From Mycolicibacterium aurum (GTDB lineage: Bacteria > Actinomycetota > Actinomycetes > Mycobacteriales > Mycobacteriaceae), in assembly GCF_900637195.1 (NCBI RefSeq), contig NZ_LR134356.1:2604001-2668000 (forward strand): a stretch of DNA of 64,000 nucleotides, written 5' to 3'. A program made the translations under genes and the position numbers. Positions within the stretch are counted from its first letter, which is position 1. Each line of letters begins with the position of its first letter. The notes under the pieces were generated by a model. The model was not told where the DNA came from. It saw only the letters and a program-made list of their open reading frames with translations, and searched no databases. Positions 10,014 to 21,385 of this stretch are shown here, piece after piece.

Positions 10014-11011
10014 ACCTCGACGCTGCGATGGCCGCGGCCATCGAGCAGTCCGGCCGGGTGAAGGGCCGAACCTACCCGAATCCTCCTGTGGGAGCGGTCA
10101 TCCTGGACCGGGACGGCGAGATCGCCGGGGTGGGGGCGACTACACCTCCCGGCGGCCCGCACGCCGAGGTGGTGGCGTTGCGGCGCGCGGGGGAGAAGGC
10201 GGCCGGAGGCACCGCTGTCGTCACGCTGGAACCCTGCAACCACCACGGTCGCACGCCACCGTGTGTCGACGCACTGCTGGACGCGGGGGTTGCCGAAGTC
10301 GCTTTCGCGGTCTCCGACCCGAACCCGGTGGCCGCCGGCGGCGCGGCGCGTCTCGCCGAGGCGGGTGTCCGAGTCAGCGCCGGGGTGCTCGCCGACGCTG
10401 TCGCCGGCGGCCCGCTGCGCGAGTGGCTGCACAAGCAGCGCACCGGGATGCCGCACGTGACATGGAAATTCGCCACCAGCGTGGACGGCCGCAGTGCCGC
10501 GGCCGACGGCTCCAGCAAGTGGATCACCGGCGACGCCGCACGCGCCGATGTGCACCGCAGGCGTGCCTCGGCCGAAGCGATCATCGTCGGCACGGGCACG
10601 GTGTTCGCCGACGATCCGGCATTGACCGCGCGACTGCCGGACGGCACTCTCGCCGATCACCAGCCGTTGCGCGTGGTGGTGGGCATGCGCGAGATCTCGC
10701 CTGATGCAACAGTTCTCAACGACGACTCGCGGACCATGGTGATCCGCACCAGGGATCCGCACGAGGTCATCAAGGCGCTGTCGGACCGCACCGACGTGCT
10801 GGTGGAGGGCGGCCCCACCCTGGCCGGGGCGTTCCTGCGGGCGGGCGTGATCGACCGGATCCTGGCCTACGTGGCGCCGATCCTGCTCGGCGGACCTATC
10901 GGCGCTGTCGACGACGTCGGCGTGCTCACCATCGCGCAGGCGCAACGGTGGCGTTTCGACGGTATGCAGCAGGTGGGACCCGACGTGCTGCTGAGCCTGA
11001 CCCGGCCCTAG
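10010..11011 (+). CDS. ribG: bifunctional riboflavin deaminase/reductase RibG (RibD)
   Basis: Catalyses deamination of the pyrimidine intermediate and then reduction of its ribosyl group in riboflavin biosynthesis. The protein has 333 residues if translation begins at GTG 10010, which overlaps the rpe stop. The N-terminal cytidine-deaminase-like zinc site is intact: HAEVVAL and [17 protein letters not shown]. The C-terminal reductase domain has [39 protein letters not shown] and [19 protein letters not shown]. It is split from ribC-ribBA-ribH by the P55-lprG and GH13 genes. Confidence 0.95.
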   Translation: MNLDAAMAAAIEQSGRVKGRTYPNPPVGAVILDRDGEIAGVGATTPPGGPHAEVVALRRAGEKAAGGTAVVTLEPCNHHGRTPPCVDALLDAGVAEVAFAVSDPNPVAAGGAARLAEAGVRVSAGVLADAVAGGPLREWLHKQRTGMPHVTWKFATSVDGRSAAADGSSKWITGDAARADVHRRRASAEAIIVGTGTVFADDPALTARLPDGTLADHQPLRVVVGMREISPDATVLNDDSRTMVIRTRDPHEVIKALSDRTDVLVEGGPTLAGAFLRAGVIDRILAYVAPILLGGPIGAVDDVGVLTIAQAQRWRFDGMQQVGPDVLLSLTRP

Positions 11012-11215
11012 CCCGTCTTCGCCTGTTATCCAATCGTTTTCATACGTTCATCTGCTGTTTGAGTGCTCTGTTTCACACCGTCCGCGGCGTGCCGGGGCCC
11101 CACTGTCGGCCCTTCCGTCAGTAAGCTGAACCTAACGGCCGTCAAGACCGGGCGGGAATATCGCGCTTTCACTGATGAGTTGCGCAGAGTGAGCACGAAC
11201 AAAGGACATACGACC

Positions 11216-11368
11216 ATGACTGCACTGCAGGACTGGATCAACATCAGCCCCGTCAACCCCAACAGCATCAAAGCCGTCATCGTCGACGCCCTGCGCGGAT
11301 TGACCTCCGACGATTCCGCCCCGGACGATCAGCCTCAGCTGATGGGCCGCGGCCTCGAACGCTGCTGA
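11216..11368 (+). CDS. small hypothetical protein, 50 aa
   Basis: A short reading frame of 50 codons starting [20 protein letters not shown] and ending with a cysteine. An AAAGGA Shine-Dalgarno-like sequence lies about 9 nt before ATG 11216, and a GTG at 11189 in the same frame is an alternative start. I do not recognise the family and see no membrane segment. Its last 34 nt overlap the 3' end of the convergent P55 gene. Upstream is 200 bp of lower-G+C sequence containing a TAAGCT hexamer at 11122, a possible -10 box. Codon composition looks coding. Confidence 0.5.
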   Translation: MTALQDWINISPVNPNSIKAVIVDALRGLTSDDSAPDDQPQLMGRGLERC

Positions 11369-12936
11369 TCCTCGGCTGAAATAACGGTCGGTTCGGTCTC
11401 TCCGGCGTGCTCGTTGCGCGCGGCGATCAGCAGGCCGAGCACCGCTCCCACCAGGCAGACGACTGCCGTGATGGTGAAGATCTCGCCGTACTGCAGGACA
11501 TAGGCCTCCCGCACCCGGCCGGCTTCGGCCGCCAGGCGCTCCGCCAGCGAGCCGCCGCCGGTGTTGGCGGGAAGTTCCGCGAGATGCTGATTGAACCGGT
11601 ACAGGCCCCAGGCCGACAGCGCCGCGATGCCGATCAGCATGCCGATCATGCGCGCCACCACCACCGACGCCGAGGCGATGCCGTGCTGGGCGGCAGGCAC
11701 CACGCGCAGCGTCGCCGATGTCAGCGGCCCGATGACCAGGCCGAGGCCCAGGCCTGCGATCGCGAGGTCCGTGTCGAAGGTGGGCAGCGCCACGAACCCC
11801 AGGTCGTGGTGATCGCTCAGCACGTCCATGGTCCAGTGTGAGATCAGCCAGTAGCCGCCCGCAGCGATGATCAGACCGGCGAAGACGACGATGCGATCAC
11901 CGATCCTGGTGGCCAGCCAGCCGCCCACCAACGCGCCGATCGGCAGCGCGCCGAGGAACCACAGAAGCATGAAGACCGCTTCGCTCTGTTCCTTGCCGAG
12001 CACGCCCTGGGCGAACAGCTCGATGTTGACGAGCGTCACCATCAGCGCGGCGCCGGCGCACAGCGATGCGCCCAGCCCGGCCAGGAACGGCCGGAACCGC
12101 ACCCCGGCAGGCTCGATGAGCCGGGTCGAGGCGAACTTCTCCCACACGAAGAAGGCGACCGCGGCGGCCCCGGCGGCGATCAGGACCGGGAGGCCGTAGC
12201 TCGGCAACACCTGCTTGCCGTCGGGCGTCTGGTTGTAGAGCCCGACGACGGCGAGCCCCAGCGCCAGGGCCAGCAGCAGGCCGCCCACCACGTCGACCTT
12301 CTCCGTCGGTGCGTCCTTGGACCGGCTGGGGAGGCTGAAGTGGATCATCAGCATCGCGATCGCGGCCAACGGCACGTTGACCCAGAACACCGCCTGCCAG
12401 TGGCTGAACAGCGCGACGAGCGCGACGCCGTAGAGCGGGCCGAGCACGCTGCCGAGTTCCTGGGCGGCGCCGACGCCGCCGAGGACGGCAGCGCGGTTGC
12501 GGCTGACCCACAGGTCCGCCGCCAGCGCCAGCGTCACCGGCAGCAGCGCGCCGCTGGCGGCGCCCTGGACGGCGCGGCCGATCACCATCAGGACGAGGTC
12601 GGTGGACATCGCGGTGATGACCGACCCGACGGCGAAGGTGGCCAGGCTGACCTGGATCAGGATCTTGCGGCCGAACTTGTCCGAGGCACGGCCCAGTAGC
12701 GGCATCGCCGCGATGTAGCCCAGCAGATAGCTCGTGATGATCGGCGTCACCCGCTGGATCTCGTTGATCGCGATCCCGACGTCGAACATGATGTCGCGGA
12801 TCACCGAGATGACCACGTAGGTGTCGAGTGCGCCGAGCATCACCGCGAGGCTGCCGGCGCTGATCGCCATCCAGCGGTTGGTGGCGGCGCGCGGCGCCTC
12901 CGCCGCAGCGGTGTCGTCGGCGGGTGTCCGGTGCAT
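11335..12936 (-). CDS. MFS triacylglyceride/multidrug transporter P55
   Basis: A major facilitator superfamily transporter equivalent to Rv1410c (P55), which with LprG moves triacylglycerides to the outer envelope and also affects drug tolerance. The 533-residue protein from ATG 12936 shows the 14-helix architecture, MFS motif A ([12 protein letters not shown]) between helices 2 and 3, and a signature near [22 protein letters not shown] cytoplasmic tail follows the last helix. The start codon overlaps the lprG stop by one nucleotide (TGATG), so they are strictly coupled, as in other mycobacteria. Confidence 0.93.
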   Translation of the reverse strand: MHRTPADDTAAAEAPRAATNRWMAISAGSLAVMLGALDTYVVISVIRDIMFDVGIAINEIQRVTPIITSYLLGYIAAMPLLGRASDKFGRKILIQVSLATFAVGSVITAMSTDLVLMVIGRAVQGAASGALLPVTLALAADLWVSRNRAAVLGGVGAAQELGSVLGPLYGVALVALFSHWQAVFWVNVPLAAIAMLMIHFSLPSRSKDAPTEKVDVVGGLLLALALGLAVVGLYNQTPDGKQVLPSYGLPVLIAAGAAAVAFFVWEKFASTRLIEPAGVRFRPFLAGLGASLCAGAALMVTLVNIELFAQGVLGKEQSEAVFMLLWFLGALPIGALVGGWLATRIGDRIVVFAGLIIAAGGYWLISHWTMDVLSDHHDLGFVALPTFDTDLAIAGLGLGLVIGPLTSATLRVVPAAQHGIASASVVVARMIGMLIGIAALSAWGLYRFNQHLAELPANTGGGSLAERLAAEAGRVREAYVLQYGEIFTITAVVCLVGAVLGLLIAARNEHAGETEPTVISAEDQQRSRPRPIS

Positions 12937-13640
12937 CACGCAGCGGGTTTGTCGACGGTCACCGGCTCGCCCCACTTCGACAGCGTCATCGTGACGCTGT
13001 TGCCGGGGGTGGGCTCCAGGCGCGCCTGCATGAGCTCGTGGTTGCCCTCCTCGGTGACCCACGCCGTACCGGGCACCGGTCGGGTCGCGCCGATCTGCGG
13101 GGCGATCTTGTTGACCGCGTCAGCGCTGACCTCACCGGTGATGCGGACGGTCTGCGCCCCCTCGACGGTCTCGCGGCCATCGGAGGTGGGGTTGGAGAAG
13201 TTGGCCAGCATGTTCGCCAGGCCCACGTCGGGGTTCAGAATGGCCGCGACGTCGTAGACATCGGAGGCAGGGCCGAAGTTCGACAGCGCGCCGCCTGCGG
13301 TGATCGTGGCGTACAGATCACCGTCGGAGACCACGAACTCGACGTCGTTGAGGCGCTGCCCCAGAAAGATGATGTTCGCGGTGCCCTTCGCCGCGACGGC
13401 CGGCGCCTGGGTGAGATCGCCCTCGAGTGACTCCACCGGCAGCTCGGCGATCTGGCCCTGCACCGTGAGCTTCAGATGGGCGCTGGTCTGGGCCCTGGTC
13501 GTGTCGGCCGACTCCTTCAGCAAGGTCGCGGCGTCGGGAAGATCCTTGCCCGAATTGTCCGAGGATGATCCGGAGCACCCCGCGACAAGGGTGACGACGG
13601 CGAAAAGGGCGGCGAGGATCGCCAACAGGCGGGTCTGCAT
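12936..13640 (-). CDS. lprG: lipoprotein LprG
   Basis: An envelope lipoprotein that carries triacylated lipids and lipoglycans in a hydrophobic pocket and works with P55. The 234-residue precursor starts [22 protein letters not shown], a signal peptide ending in a lipobox (LVAGC), followed by a Ser/Gly linker and the LppX_LprAFG domain (from about residue 35, with [20 protein letters not shown] and [20 protein letters not shown]). The ATG at 13640 is supported both by the signal peptide and by a TACGAT hexamer 6 nt upstream. The open frame extends further upstream but has no coding support there. Confidence 0.93.
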   Translation of the reverse strand: MQTRLLAILAALFAVVTLVAGCSGSSSDNSGKDLPDAATLLKESADTTRAQTSAHLKLTVQGQIAELPVESLEGDLTQAPAVAAKGTANIIFLGQRLNDVEFVVSDGDLYATITAGGALSNFGPASDVYDVAAILNPDVGLANMLANFSNPTSDGRETVEGAQTVRITGEVSADAVNKIAPQIGATRPVPGTAWVTEEGNHELMQARLEPTPGNSVTMTLSKWGEPVTVDKPAA

Positions 13641-13646
13641 GCCTGC

Positions 13647-13652
13647 ATCGTA
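13647..13652 (-). promoter_or_regulatory. -10 hexamer TACGAT, leaderless lprG-P55 promoter
   Basis: On the minus strand TACGAT ends 6 nt before the lprG ATG at 13640, in the 104-nt gap after the GH13 gene. It would allow lprG-P55 to be expressed independently of the inserted genes upstream. Confidence 0.45.
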
Positions 13653-13744
13653 GATGGTCCCGGTGGACAGACGTACCTCACGGGTGGGGGTGAACGGCCG
13701 GCAAATGCGCTCTGAGCTGCGCTTGAAGTGTGTCCCGACACGTG

Positions 13745-15424
13745 TCACACGATCGGTGCATCGCCCGGTCGGAGCAGACGCAGCCACCGGTAGCCGTAGG
13801 GGTCGAGTTGTAGCTCGATCCGCCCCTGCGCGTCGAGTGGGTACGCGGCGCGGCCATCGAGAAGGTCGACGAGCGCAGAGCCGTCGGGGACGCCGTCCAG
13901 CGTCAGCGGCACGAGGCAGCCTTCCGCGCCGAAGTTGTGCAGGCCGACCATCACCCAGCCGGATTTCTCCCGGCAGGCGTGGGCCAGCACCGCCGGGTGC
14001 GGCTGGTCGAGCACCTCCGCCGTCGACCAGCCGATCTCGGGTTGCTGGCGGTAGGTGTAGATGAGGTCACGGATGAACCACCAGAACGACTCGTGGTCGT
14101 GGCGCTGGGCCGCGGCATTGACGCGCTCGGGACCGTACAGTCCGTCGGGAAGTGGCCTGGGCAGTCGCCTCTTGGCTGCGGTGGAGAAGCCGCCGTTGTC
14201 CCCATCGGTCCACTGCATCGGGGTTCGCACCGCGAAACGCCCGGGTACGTCCAGGTTTTCGGCCATGCCGATCTCTTCGCCGTAGAACAGCACCGGTGTG
14301 CCGGGTAACGAGAACGCCAGCGAGTAGACCATCCGCATGCGGCGTTCGTCACCGCCGAGCATCGAGGGAAGGCGCCGGCGCAGCCCTCGGCCGTAGAGCT
14401 GCATGTCCTCCTCGGGGCCGAACGCGTCGAACACCTCCTGGCGCTCGGTCTCGCTGAGCTTGTCGAGTGTGAGTTCGTCGTGGTTGCGCACGAAGTTGGC
14501 CCACTGGCTGGTGATATCGAGTTTCGGCCGCTGCCGCAGCGCCTTGGCGAGCGGACGGGCGTTGCCACGTGCCAGCGACAGGTAGACGCTCTGCATGCCG
14601 ATGAAGTCGAACTGCATGTTCAACCCGTCCCCGTCGTTGCCGCCGAAGAACTTCTTCTGGTCCCGGTAGGGCACGTTGACCTCGCCGAGCAGCACCGCGT
14701 CGCCGAGTCGGCGATTGACGAAGTTGCGGACGTCGCCGAGGTACTCGTAGGGGTCGAAGATGCCGGGATCGCCGGGGGCGCCGTCGTCGGCGAACAGGAA
14801 CGGCACCGCGTCCACCCGGAATCCGGACACGCCGAGCTGCAGCCAGAAGCCGAGGGTACGTGAAATCTCCTCCTGCACTTTGGGATTGGCGATATTCAGA
14901 TCGGGCTGGTGCTTGTAGAAGTGGTGCAGGTAGTACTGGCCGGTCTTAGGGTCCAGCTCCCAGAGGCTGTCCTCCTGGTCGGGGAAGACGACGTCTTTGC
15001 CGGTGCCCTTCGGCTCGGTGTCACTCCACACGTAGTAGTTGCGGTAGGGATCGTCCCTGCTCCGGCGCGCCGACTTGAACCACGGATGGGCGTCGGAGGT
15101 GTGGTTCATGACGAAGTCGACGATCACCCGGATTCCGTGCGCGCGGGCGGTGCGGACGAGCTCGACGAAGTCGCCGAGATTGCCGAGGCGGGGATCGACA
15201 CCGAAGAAATCGGTGATGTCATACCCGTCGTCCTTGCGGACCGTCGGGTAGAACGGCATCAGCCACAGACACGTGATGCCCAGGTCGGCGAGGTACTCGA
15301 TCCGCTCGGTCATGCCTCGGATGTCGCCGCAGCCGTCGCCGTTCCAGTCGTAGAACGTCTCGATGTCGGCGCAGTAGACCACGGCGTTCTTCCACCACAG
15401 GTCGCCGGTCTCGATCATCCTCAT
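13745..15424 (-). CDS. GH13 alpha-amylase/trehalose synthase-like enzyme
   Basis: A 559-residue glycoside hydrolase family 13 protein closest in appearance to trehalose synthase (TreS). The (beta/alpha)8 barrel begins LWWKNAVVYCADIETFYDWNG. The catalytic residues are all there: nucleophile Asp in GFRVDAV (about 205), acid/base Glu in LLGEVNV (about 248) and transition-state Asp in RNHDE (about 316). RVIVDFVMNHTS is the first conserved region, and a C-terminal beta domain follows. No maltokinase domain is attached. Whether it isomerises maltose or hydrolyses alpha-glucosides cannot be told. ATG 15424 overlaps the upstream flavoenzyme stop by 4 nt. It is absent from this position in M. tuberculosis (from memory). 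Confidence 0.85.
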   Translation of the reverse strand: MRMIETGDLWWKNAVVYCADIETFYDWNGDGCGDIRGMTERIEYLADLGITCLWLMPFYPTVRKDDGYDITDFFGVDPRLGNLGDFVELVRTARAHGIRVIVDFVMNHTSDAHPWFKSARRSRDDPYRNYYVWSDTEPKGTGKDVVFPDQEDSLWELDPKTGQYYLHHFYKHQPDLNIANPKVQEEISRTLGFWLQLGVSGFRVDAVPFLFADDGAPGDPGIFDPYEYLGDVRNFVNRRLGDAVLLGEVNVPYRDQKKFFGGNDGDGLNMQFDFIGMQSVYLSLARGNARPLAKALRQRPKLDITSQWANFVRNHDELTLDKLSETERQEVFDAFGPEEDMQLYGRGLRRRLPSMLGGDERRMRMVYSLAFSLPGTPVLFYGEEIGMAENLDVPGRFAVRTPMQWTDGDNGGFSTAAKRRLPRPLPDGLYGPERVNAAAQRHDHESFWWFIRDLIYTYRQQPEIGWSTAEVLDQPHPAVLAHACREKSGWVMVGLHNFGAEGCLVPLTLDGVPDGSALVDLLDGRAAYPLDAQGRIELQLDPYGYRWLRLLRPGDAPIV

Positions 15425-16422
15425 GCGTGCACCGCCGGTGCCGTCGGCGACAACTGCGGGAGCACGTGTTCGCCGAACGCGTCGATGAACGGTGCCTGGT
15501 GCTGCCCGACGAAGTGCAGATACAGCTCGTCCCAGCCCTGTTCCAGGTACTCCTGAAGCCAGGCGGCGTGCCGGCTCAGGTCGGCAGACACCCGCACCGA
15601 CTTCTTCACCTGCTCGGGCGCCACGGACTCGCCCACCACGTCGAACCCTTCGACGGTCTCCATGTCCCAGCACACCGGAGGGCTGAACACGTTGGTGCGC
15701 CACTGGTCGTGCGCGATGGCCAGCGCTTCACCGTCGGTCGGGGCCCAGCTCAGGTGGATCTGCAGGCGGGCCGGGCCGCGCCCACCGGCGTTGCGGTACG
15801 CGTCGAGCACCTTCTGCAGGGTGGCCGCGGGCTGGTTCACCGTGATCAGCGCGTCGGCCCAGGCGGCATGCCGGGCCGCGGTGGCCGGGGTGACGGCCGG
15901 ACCGACCAGGTCGGGAACGCGGTCGGGCAGCGTCCACAGCTTCGCCCGGTTGACCTGGATCAGACCGTCGACGCTGACCTCCTCGCCCTGCAGCAGCCGC
16001 CGGATGACGTCCACGCACTCCACCAGCCGTTGGTCCCGGACCTCTTTGCGCGGCCACGCATCGCCGGTGATGCGCTCGTTGGACGCCTCGCCGGAGCCCA
16101 GCGCAGCCCAGAACCTGCCCGGAAACATCTGCGCCAGCGTCGCGATGGCCTGGGCGATGATCGCCGGGTGGTAGCGCTGACCGGGAGCGTTCACGACACC
16201 GAACGGGAGATTGGTGCTGGCCAGCGCCGCGCCGAGGAACGCCCAGGCGAATCCGGATTCGTTCTGGCGCTCACTCCACGGGCTGAAATGGTCCGACGAC
16301 ATACCCGCGGTGAAGCCCGCCTGCTCGGCGTGTTGGACATCGCGCAGCAGCTGTCCGGGGGAGATCTGCTCGTGCGAGCAGTGGAATCCGATGACGGTCA
16401 TGGCCAGGGCATACCCGCTCAC
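15421..16422 (-). CDS. luciferase-like (LLM class) flavin-dependent oxidoreductase
   Basis: A bacterial luciferase-like TIM-barrel protein of 333 residues from GTG 16422, or 326 from ATG 16401. It starts IGFHCSHEQISPGQLLRDVQ and includes GMSSDHFSPWSERQNESGFAW, FPGRFWAALGSGEASNERITG and WADALITVNQPAATL. The GSGEASNE segment matches the phosphate- and cofactor-binding region of the F420-dependent glucose-6-phosphate dehydrogenase group, although the protein also resembles a subgroup proposed to bind FMN instead. The cofactor is therefore undecided. It is coupled to the GH13 gene, which suggests a joint role in sugar oxidation or glucan handling, but no substrate can be named. Confidence 0.8.
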   Translation of the reverse strand: MSGYALAMTVIGFHCSHEQISPGQLLRDVQHAEQAGFTAGMSSDHFSPWSERQNESGFAWAFLGAALASTNLPFGVVNAPGQRYHPAIIAQAIATLAQMFPGRFWAALGSGEASNERITGDAWPRKEVRDQRLVECVDVIRRLLQGEEVSVDGLIQVNRAKLWTLPDRVPDLVGPAVTPATAARHAAWADALITVNQPAATLQKVLDAYRNAGGRGPARLQIHLSWAPTDGEALAIAHDQWRTNVFSPPVCWDMETVEGFDVVGESVAPEQVKKSVRVSADLSRHAAWLQEYLEQGWDELYLHFVGQHQAPFIDAFGEHVLPQLSPTAPAVHA

Positions 16423-16427
16423 AGGAA

Positions 16428-16433
16428 AGTCTA
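16428..16433 (-). promoter_or_regulatory. -10 hexamer TAGACT for the LLM-GH13 operon
   Basis: On the minus strand TAGACT ends 5 nt before GTG 16422. It overlaps, on the opposite strand, the first copy of the TCTAGGCTGGC repeat that carries the ribC promoter hexamers. Confidence 0.4.
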
Positions 16434-16451
16434 GGCTGGCTCTAGGCTGGC
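16430..16451 (+). repeat. perfect 11-bp tandem repeat TCTAGGCTGGC x2 in a divergent promoter
   Basis: Copies at 16430-16440 and 16441-16451. Each contains TAGGCT, and only the second (16443-16448) is placed 6 nt before the ribC start. Confidence 0.85.
16443..16448 (+). promoter_or_regulatory. -10 hexamer TAGGCT, leaderless ribC promoter
   Basis: TAGGCT ends 6 nt before the ribC GTG at 16455, inside the second 11-bp repeat. Confidence 0.5.
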
Positions 16452-16454
16452 ACG

Positions 16455-17066
16455 GTGTTCACCGGAATCGTCGAAGAGCTGGGCGAGGTTGTCGGCAAGG
16501 AGAATCTCGGCGACGCCGCTCGTCTCGTCATCCGCGGCCCGATCGTCACTTCCGATGCGGGGCATGGGGATTCGATCTCGGTCAACGGAGTCTGCCTGAC
16601 CGTCGTCGACGTGCTCGCCGACGGATCGTTCTCCGCCGACGTCATGGACGAGACGCTGAACCGGTCGAGTCTGCGCGGCGTCGACGTGGGCGCGCGGGTG
16701 AATCTGGAGCGCGCCGCGGCCATCAGTAGCAGGCTGGGCGGTCACATCGTCCAGGGGCACGTCGACGGCACCGGAGAGGTCGTCTCCCGGACGCCGTCGG
16801 AGCACTGGACCGTGGTGCGGATCGCGTTGCCCGCCGCGCTGTCGCGCTACGTCGTGCACAAGGGTTCCATCACCGTGGACGGGGTGTCGCTGACGGTGTC
16901 CGCGCTGGGACCCGACTGGTTCGAGGTGTCGTTGATCCCGACGACGCTCGATCTGACCACGCTGGGCCGCGCCGAGGTGGGCACGCCCGTCAACCTGGAG
17001 GTCGACGTCATCGCCAAGTATGTCGAGCGGCTGCTGGAGAACAAGGACGCGCCCGACGGCGACTAG
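16455..17066 (+). CDS. ribC: riboflavin synthase alpha chain
   Basis: Dismutates two molecules of 6,7-dimethyl-8-ribityllumazine to riboflavin. The 203-residue protein has the internal duplication typical of the family: MFTGIVEELGEV with GDSISVNGVCLTV in the first half, and GHIVQGHVDGTGEV with GSITVDGVSLTV in the second, the two lumazine-binding domains. GTG start with no leader. It is the first gene of ribC-ribBA-ribH. No FMN riboswitch-like sequence is apparent upstream; only 32 bp separate it from the divergent LLM start. Confidence 0.96.
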   Translation: MFTGIVEELGEVVGKENLGDAARLVIRGPIVTSDAGHGDSISVNGVCLTVVDVLADGSFSADVMDETLNRSSLRGVDVGARVNLERAAAISSRLGGHIVQGHVDGTGEVVSRTPSEHWTVVRIALPAALSRYVVHKGSITVDGVSLTVSALGPDWFEVSLIPTTLDLTTLGRAEVGTPVNLEVDVIAKYVERLLENKDAPDGD

Positions 17067-17151
17067 CTGGTCGCAGTGCGTCCCGGCCCGCCTGACCGGC
17101 GGGCAATAACCTGGGTCAACCCGTGGTTCATACTGAAGGGTATTGACACGT

Positions 17152-17169
17152 GGTCCCGGATCTGGGACC
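17152..17169 (+). promoter_or_regulatory. short hairpin in the ribBA leader
   Basis: The inverted repeat GGTCCC-GGATCT-GGGACC gives a 6-bp G+C-rich stem with a 6-nt loop, ending 16 nt before ATG 17186. It could act in the mRNA or as a protein-binding site. It is too small for an FMN riboswitch. Confidence 0.3.
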
Positions 17170-17185
17170 GGCAAGGGTGGTGAGG

Positions 17186-19412
<2,227 letters not shown>

Positions 19413-19432
<20 letters not shown>

Positions 19433-21332
19433 CCAGGCCTTCGCGGCGCGGATCCGCGCCGCCGGTCCACCCCGGGGTGGACCGCACGATCGCGGACAGG
19501 CCGCTGGACTGATCGGCGAGATCGACCTTGTGCCCGAGCCTGCGTAGTCCCTGAACCAGCGGATCGTTGTCGCCGTTGTCCGCTGTGTCGATCACCGGAT
19601 GCTCGCCGCCCACATTGGTTTCCGGCGAATTGTCGGCGCCGAAGTCGACCATCGACACCGCCTGCTGCGGGTCCAGGCCCCAGTCGAGCATCCCCACGAG
19701 GGTCTTCACGACGAACTGGATGATGGTCGACCCACCGGGAGAGCCTGCGACGGCGTACAGCTCGCGGGGTGTCCCCGGCCCGGCGTGGTCGAAGACGAGG
19801 GTGGGTGCCATCGTGCTGCGCGGCCGCTTACCCGGCTCCACCCGGTTCGCCACGGGCACCCCGTCAGGACCGGCCGGCTCGGCGGAGAAGTCTGTCAGCT
19901 GGTTGTTCAACAGGAATCCGTCGACCATGTGGAACGATCCGAACGCCGACTCGATGGTGGTGGTCAGCGACGCGGCGTTGCCCTGCTGGTCGATCACGCT
20001 GATGTGGCTGGTGCCGTGCTCCGGGGTCGGCGCGACCGGGGCGGCGGGAGGGCCGAACTCACCCGGCTTCGCGGTGCCCATCGTGCGGTCCGGCGAGATC
20101 AGCGCGGCGCGTCCGGCCAGATAGTCACTGGCGAGCAGGGTCTCGGGCGAGCCGCCGGGCAGCGGTACGAAATCGGTGTCGGCGACGTAGCGGTCCCGGT
20201 CGGCGTACGCCAGGCGTTCGGCCTCGGAGATCAGGTGCACGCCCATCACCGCCGGCCGGCCCCCGTTGAGGTCGACCTCGGTGGGCTTGTGCTGATTCAT
20301 GGGGAAGCGCTCGAGGATGCCCAGCGTCGCGGCCACCGCGATCCCGCCGGACGATGGCGGCGGCATGCCGCAGATCTCCTTGCCGCGATAGGGCGCGCAC
20401 AACGGCTCGCGGTTCTTGACGGTGTAGGCCGCCAGGTCCTCGACGGTCATCAGGCTCGGGGTGCGCCCGCCCGAGGTGTCCGCGGCGGCGGCCACGATGT
20501 CGCGGGCGATGTCGCCGGTGTAGAAGGCATCGGGGTCGGAGGCGATGGTGCCCAGCGTCTTCGCATACGCGGGGTTGGTCAGTGTGCTCTCGGTCGTCTT
20601 CGGGCTGCCGTCGGCTTCGAGGAAGTAGGCGGCGGCGTCCTCGTCGAGTCGAAGCTTCGGTGCGGCCTCGGCGATCGCCGCCGACAGCCGGGGGCTGACG
20701 TCGAAGCCGTCGTCGGCGAGCGTCACCGCGGGACCGAACAGGTCCCGCCACGGTGTCGTGCCGTGCTCGGTGTGAACGTCGGACAACATCCGGACGATGC
20801 CGGGCACGCCGATGGAGCGTCCCGAGGATCGGGCGTCGGGTTTCGGTTCGGTCCTGTCGGTGTCCGAGACCCACCGCAGGTAGTTCTCGGTCGCCGCGCC
20901 GGGCGCGACCTCGCGGCCGTCGAACGCCTGCACGGAGTCGGCCGCCGCGTCGTAGTACAGCAGAAATCCGCCGCCGCCCAGGCCGGATGACTGCGGTTCG
21001 ACCAGACCGAGGACGGCTTGGGCGGTCACCAGCGCATCGGCGGCGCTGCCGCCGTCCCGCAACACCTCGCAGGCGGCCTGGGTGGCCAGCGGGTTCGCCG
21101 TGGCGACGGCGTACCGCTGGGTGTGCACAGCGGTCATGTCGGTGCGGTAGCCGGTCGCGGTCTCGGGGTCCGACTCGTCCTGGGCACCTGCCGCCGCTGC
21201 TTCGGGGGTGCCGTTGGTGACGATCTCGCACGGACCCGGCGGCGCCGCGGGAGTCTCCGGTTCGGCGGAGCAACCGGCAAGGATCAGTGTCAGGCCCAGG
21301 AGAGGCGCCATGAGTCGGCGGGTGGCCCGCAT
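19413..21332 (-). CDS. ggt: gamma-glutamyltransferase, lipoprotein form
   Basis: Transfers or hydrolyses the gamma-glutamyl group of glutathione-like compounds outside the membrane. From ATG 21332 the precursor has 639 residues, beginning MRATRRLMAPLLGLTLILAGC, a lipoprotein signal with a LAGC lipobox. The heavy-chain region has NPLATQAACEVLRDGGSAADAL and SSGLGGGGFLLYYD. Autocleavage occurs before the Thr of EHGTSHISV (about residue 440), which becomes the catalytic nucleophile. The SPGGSTIIQFV segment follows in the small chain. It resembles GgtB (Rv2394) of M. tuberculosis, which lies elsewhere in that genome. Confidence 0.93.
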
Positions 21333-21339
21333 CACTGCC

Positions 21340-21345
21340 ACGGTA
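21340..21345 (-). promoter_or_regulatory. -10 hexamer TACCGT before ggt
   Basis: On the minus strand TACCGT ends 7 nt before ATG 21332, which favours this start over the GTG at 21341. Confidence 0.4.
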
Positions 21346-21373
21346 GTGGCTCTACCCCGTCGGGACGCGGCAG

Positions 21374-21379
21374 TAACCT
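21374..21379 (+). promoter_or_regulatory. -10 hexamer TAACCT, leaderless uvrC operon promoter
   Basis: TAACCT ends 6 nt before the uvrC GTG at 21386. With the ggt hexamer it forms a compact divergent promoter pair. Confidence 0.5.
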
Positions 21380-21385
21380 GGTGCG

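Noticed and set aside
13641..13787. Longer N-terminus for LprG
   Set aside because: The upstream extension would bury the signal peptide, and TACGAT lies 6 nt before ATG 13640.
16455..17185. FMN riboswitch in the riboflavin operon
   Set aside because: No multi-stem conserved RFN-like sequence before ribC (a 32-bp gap) or ribBA; only a 6-bp hairpin is present.
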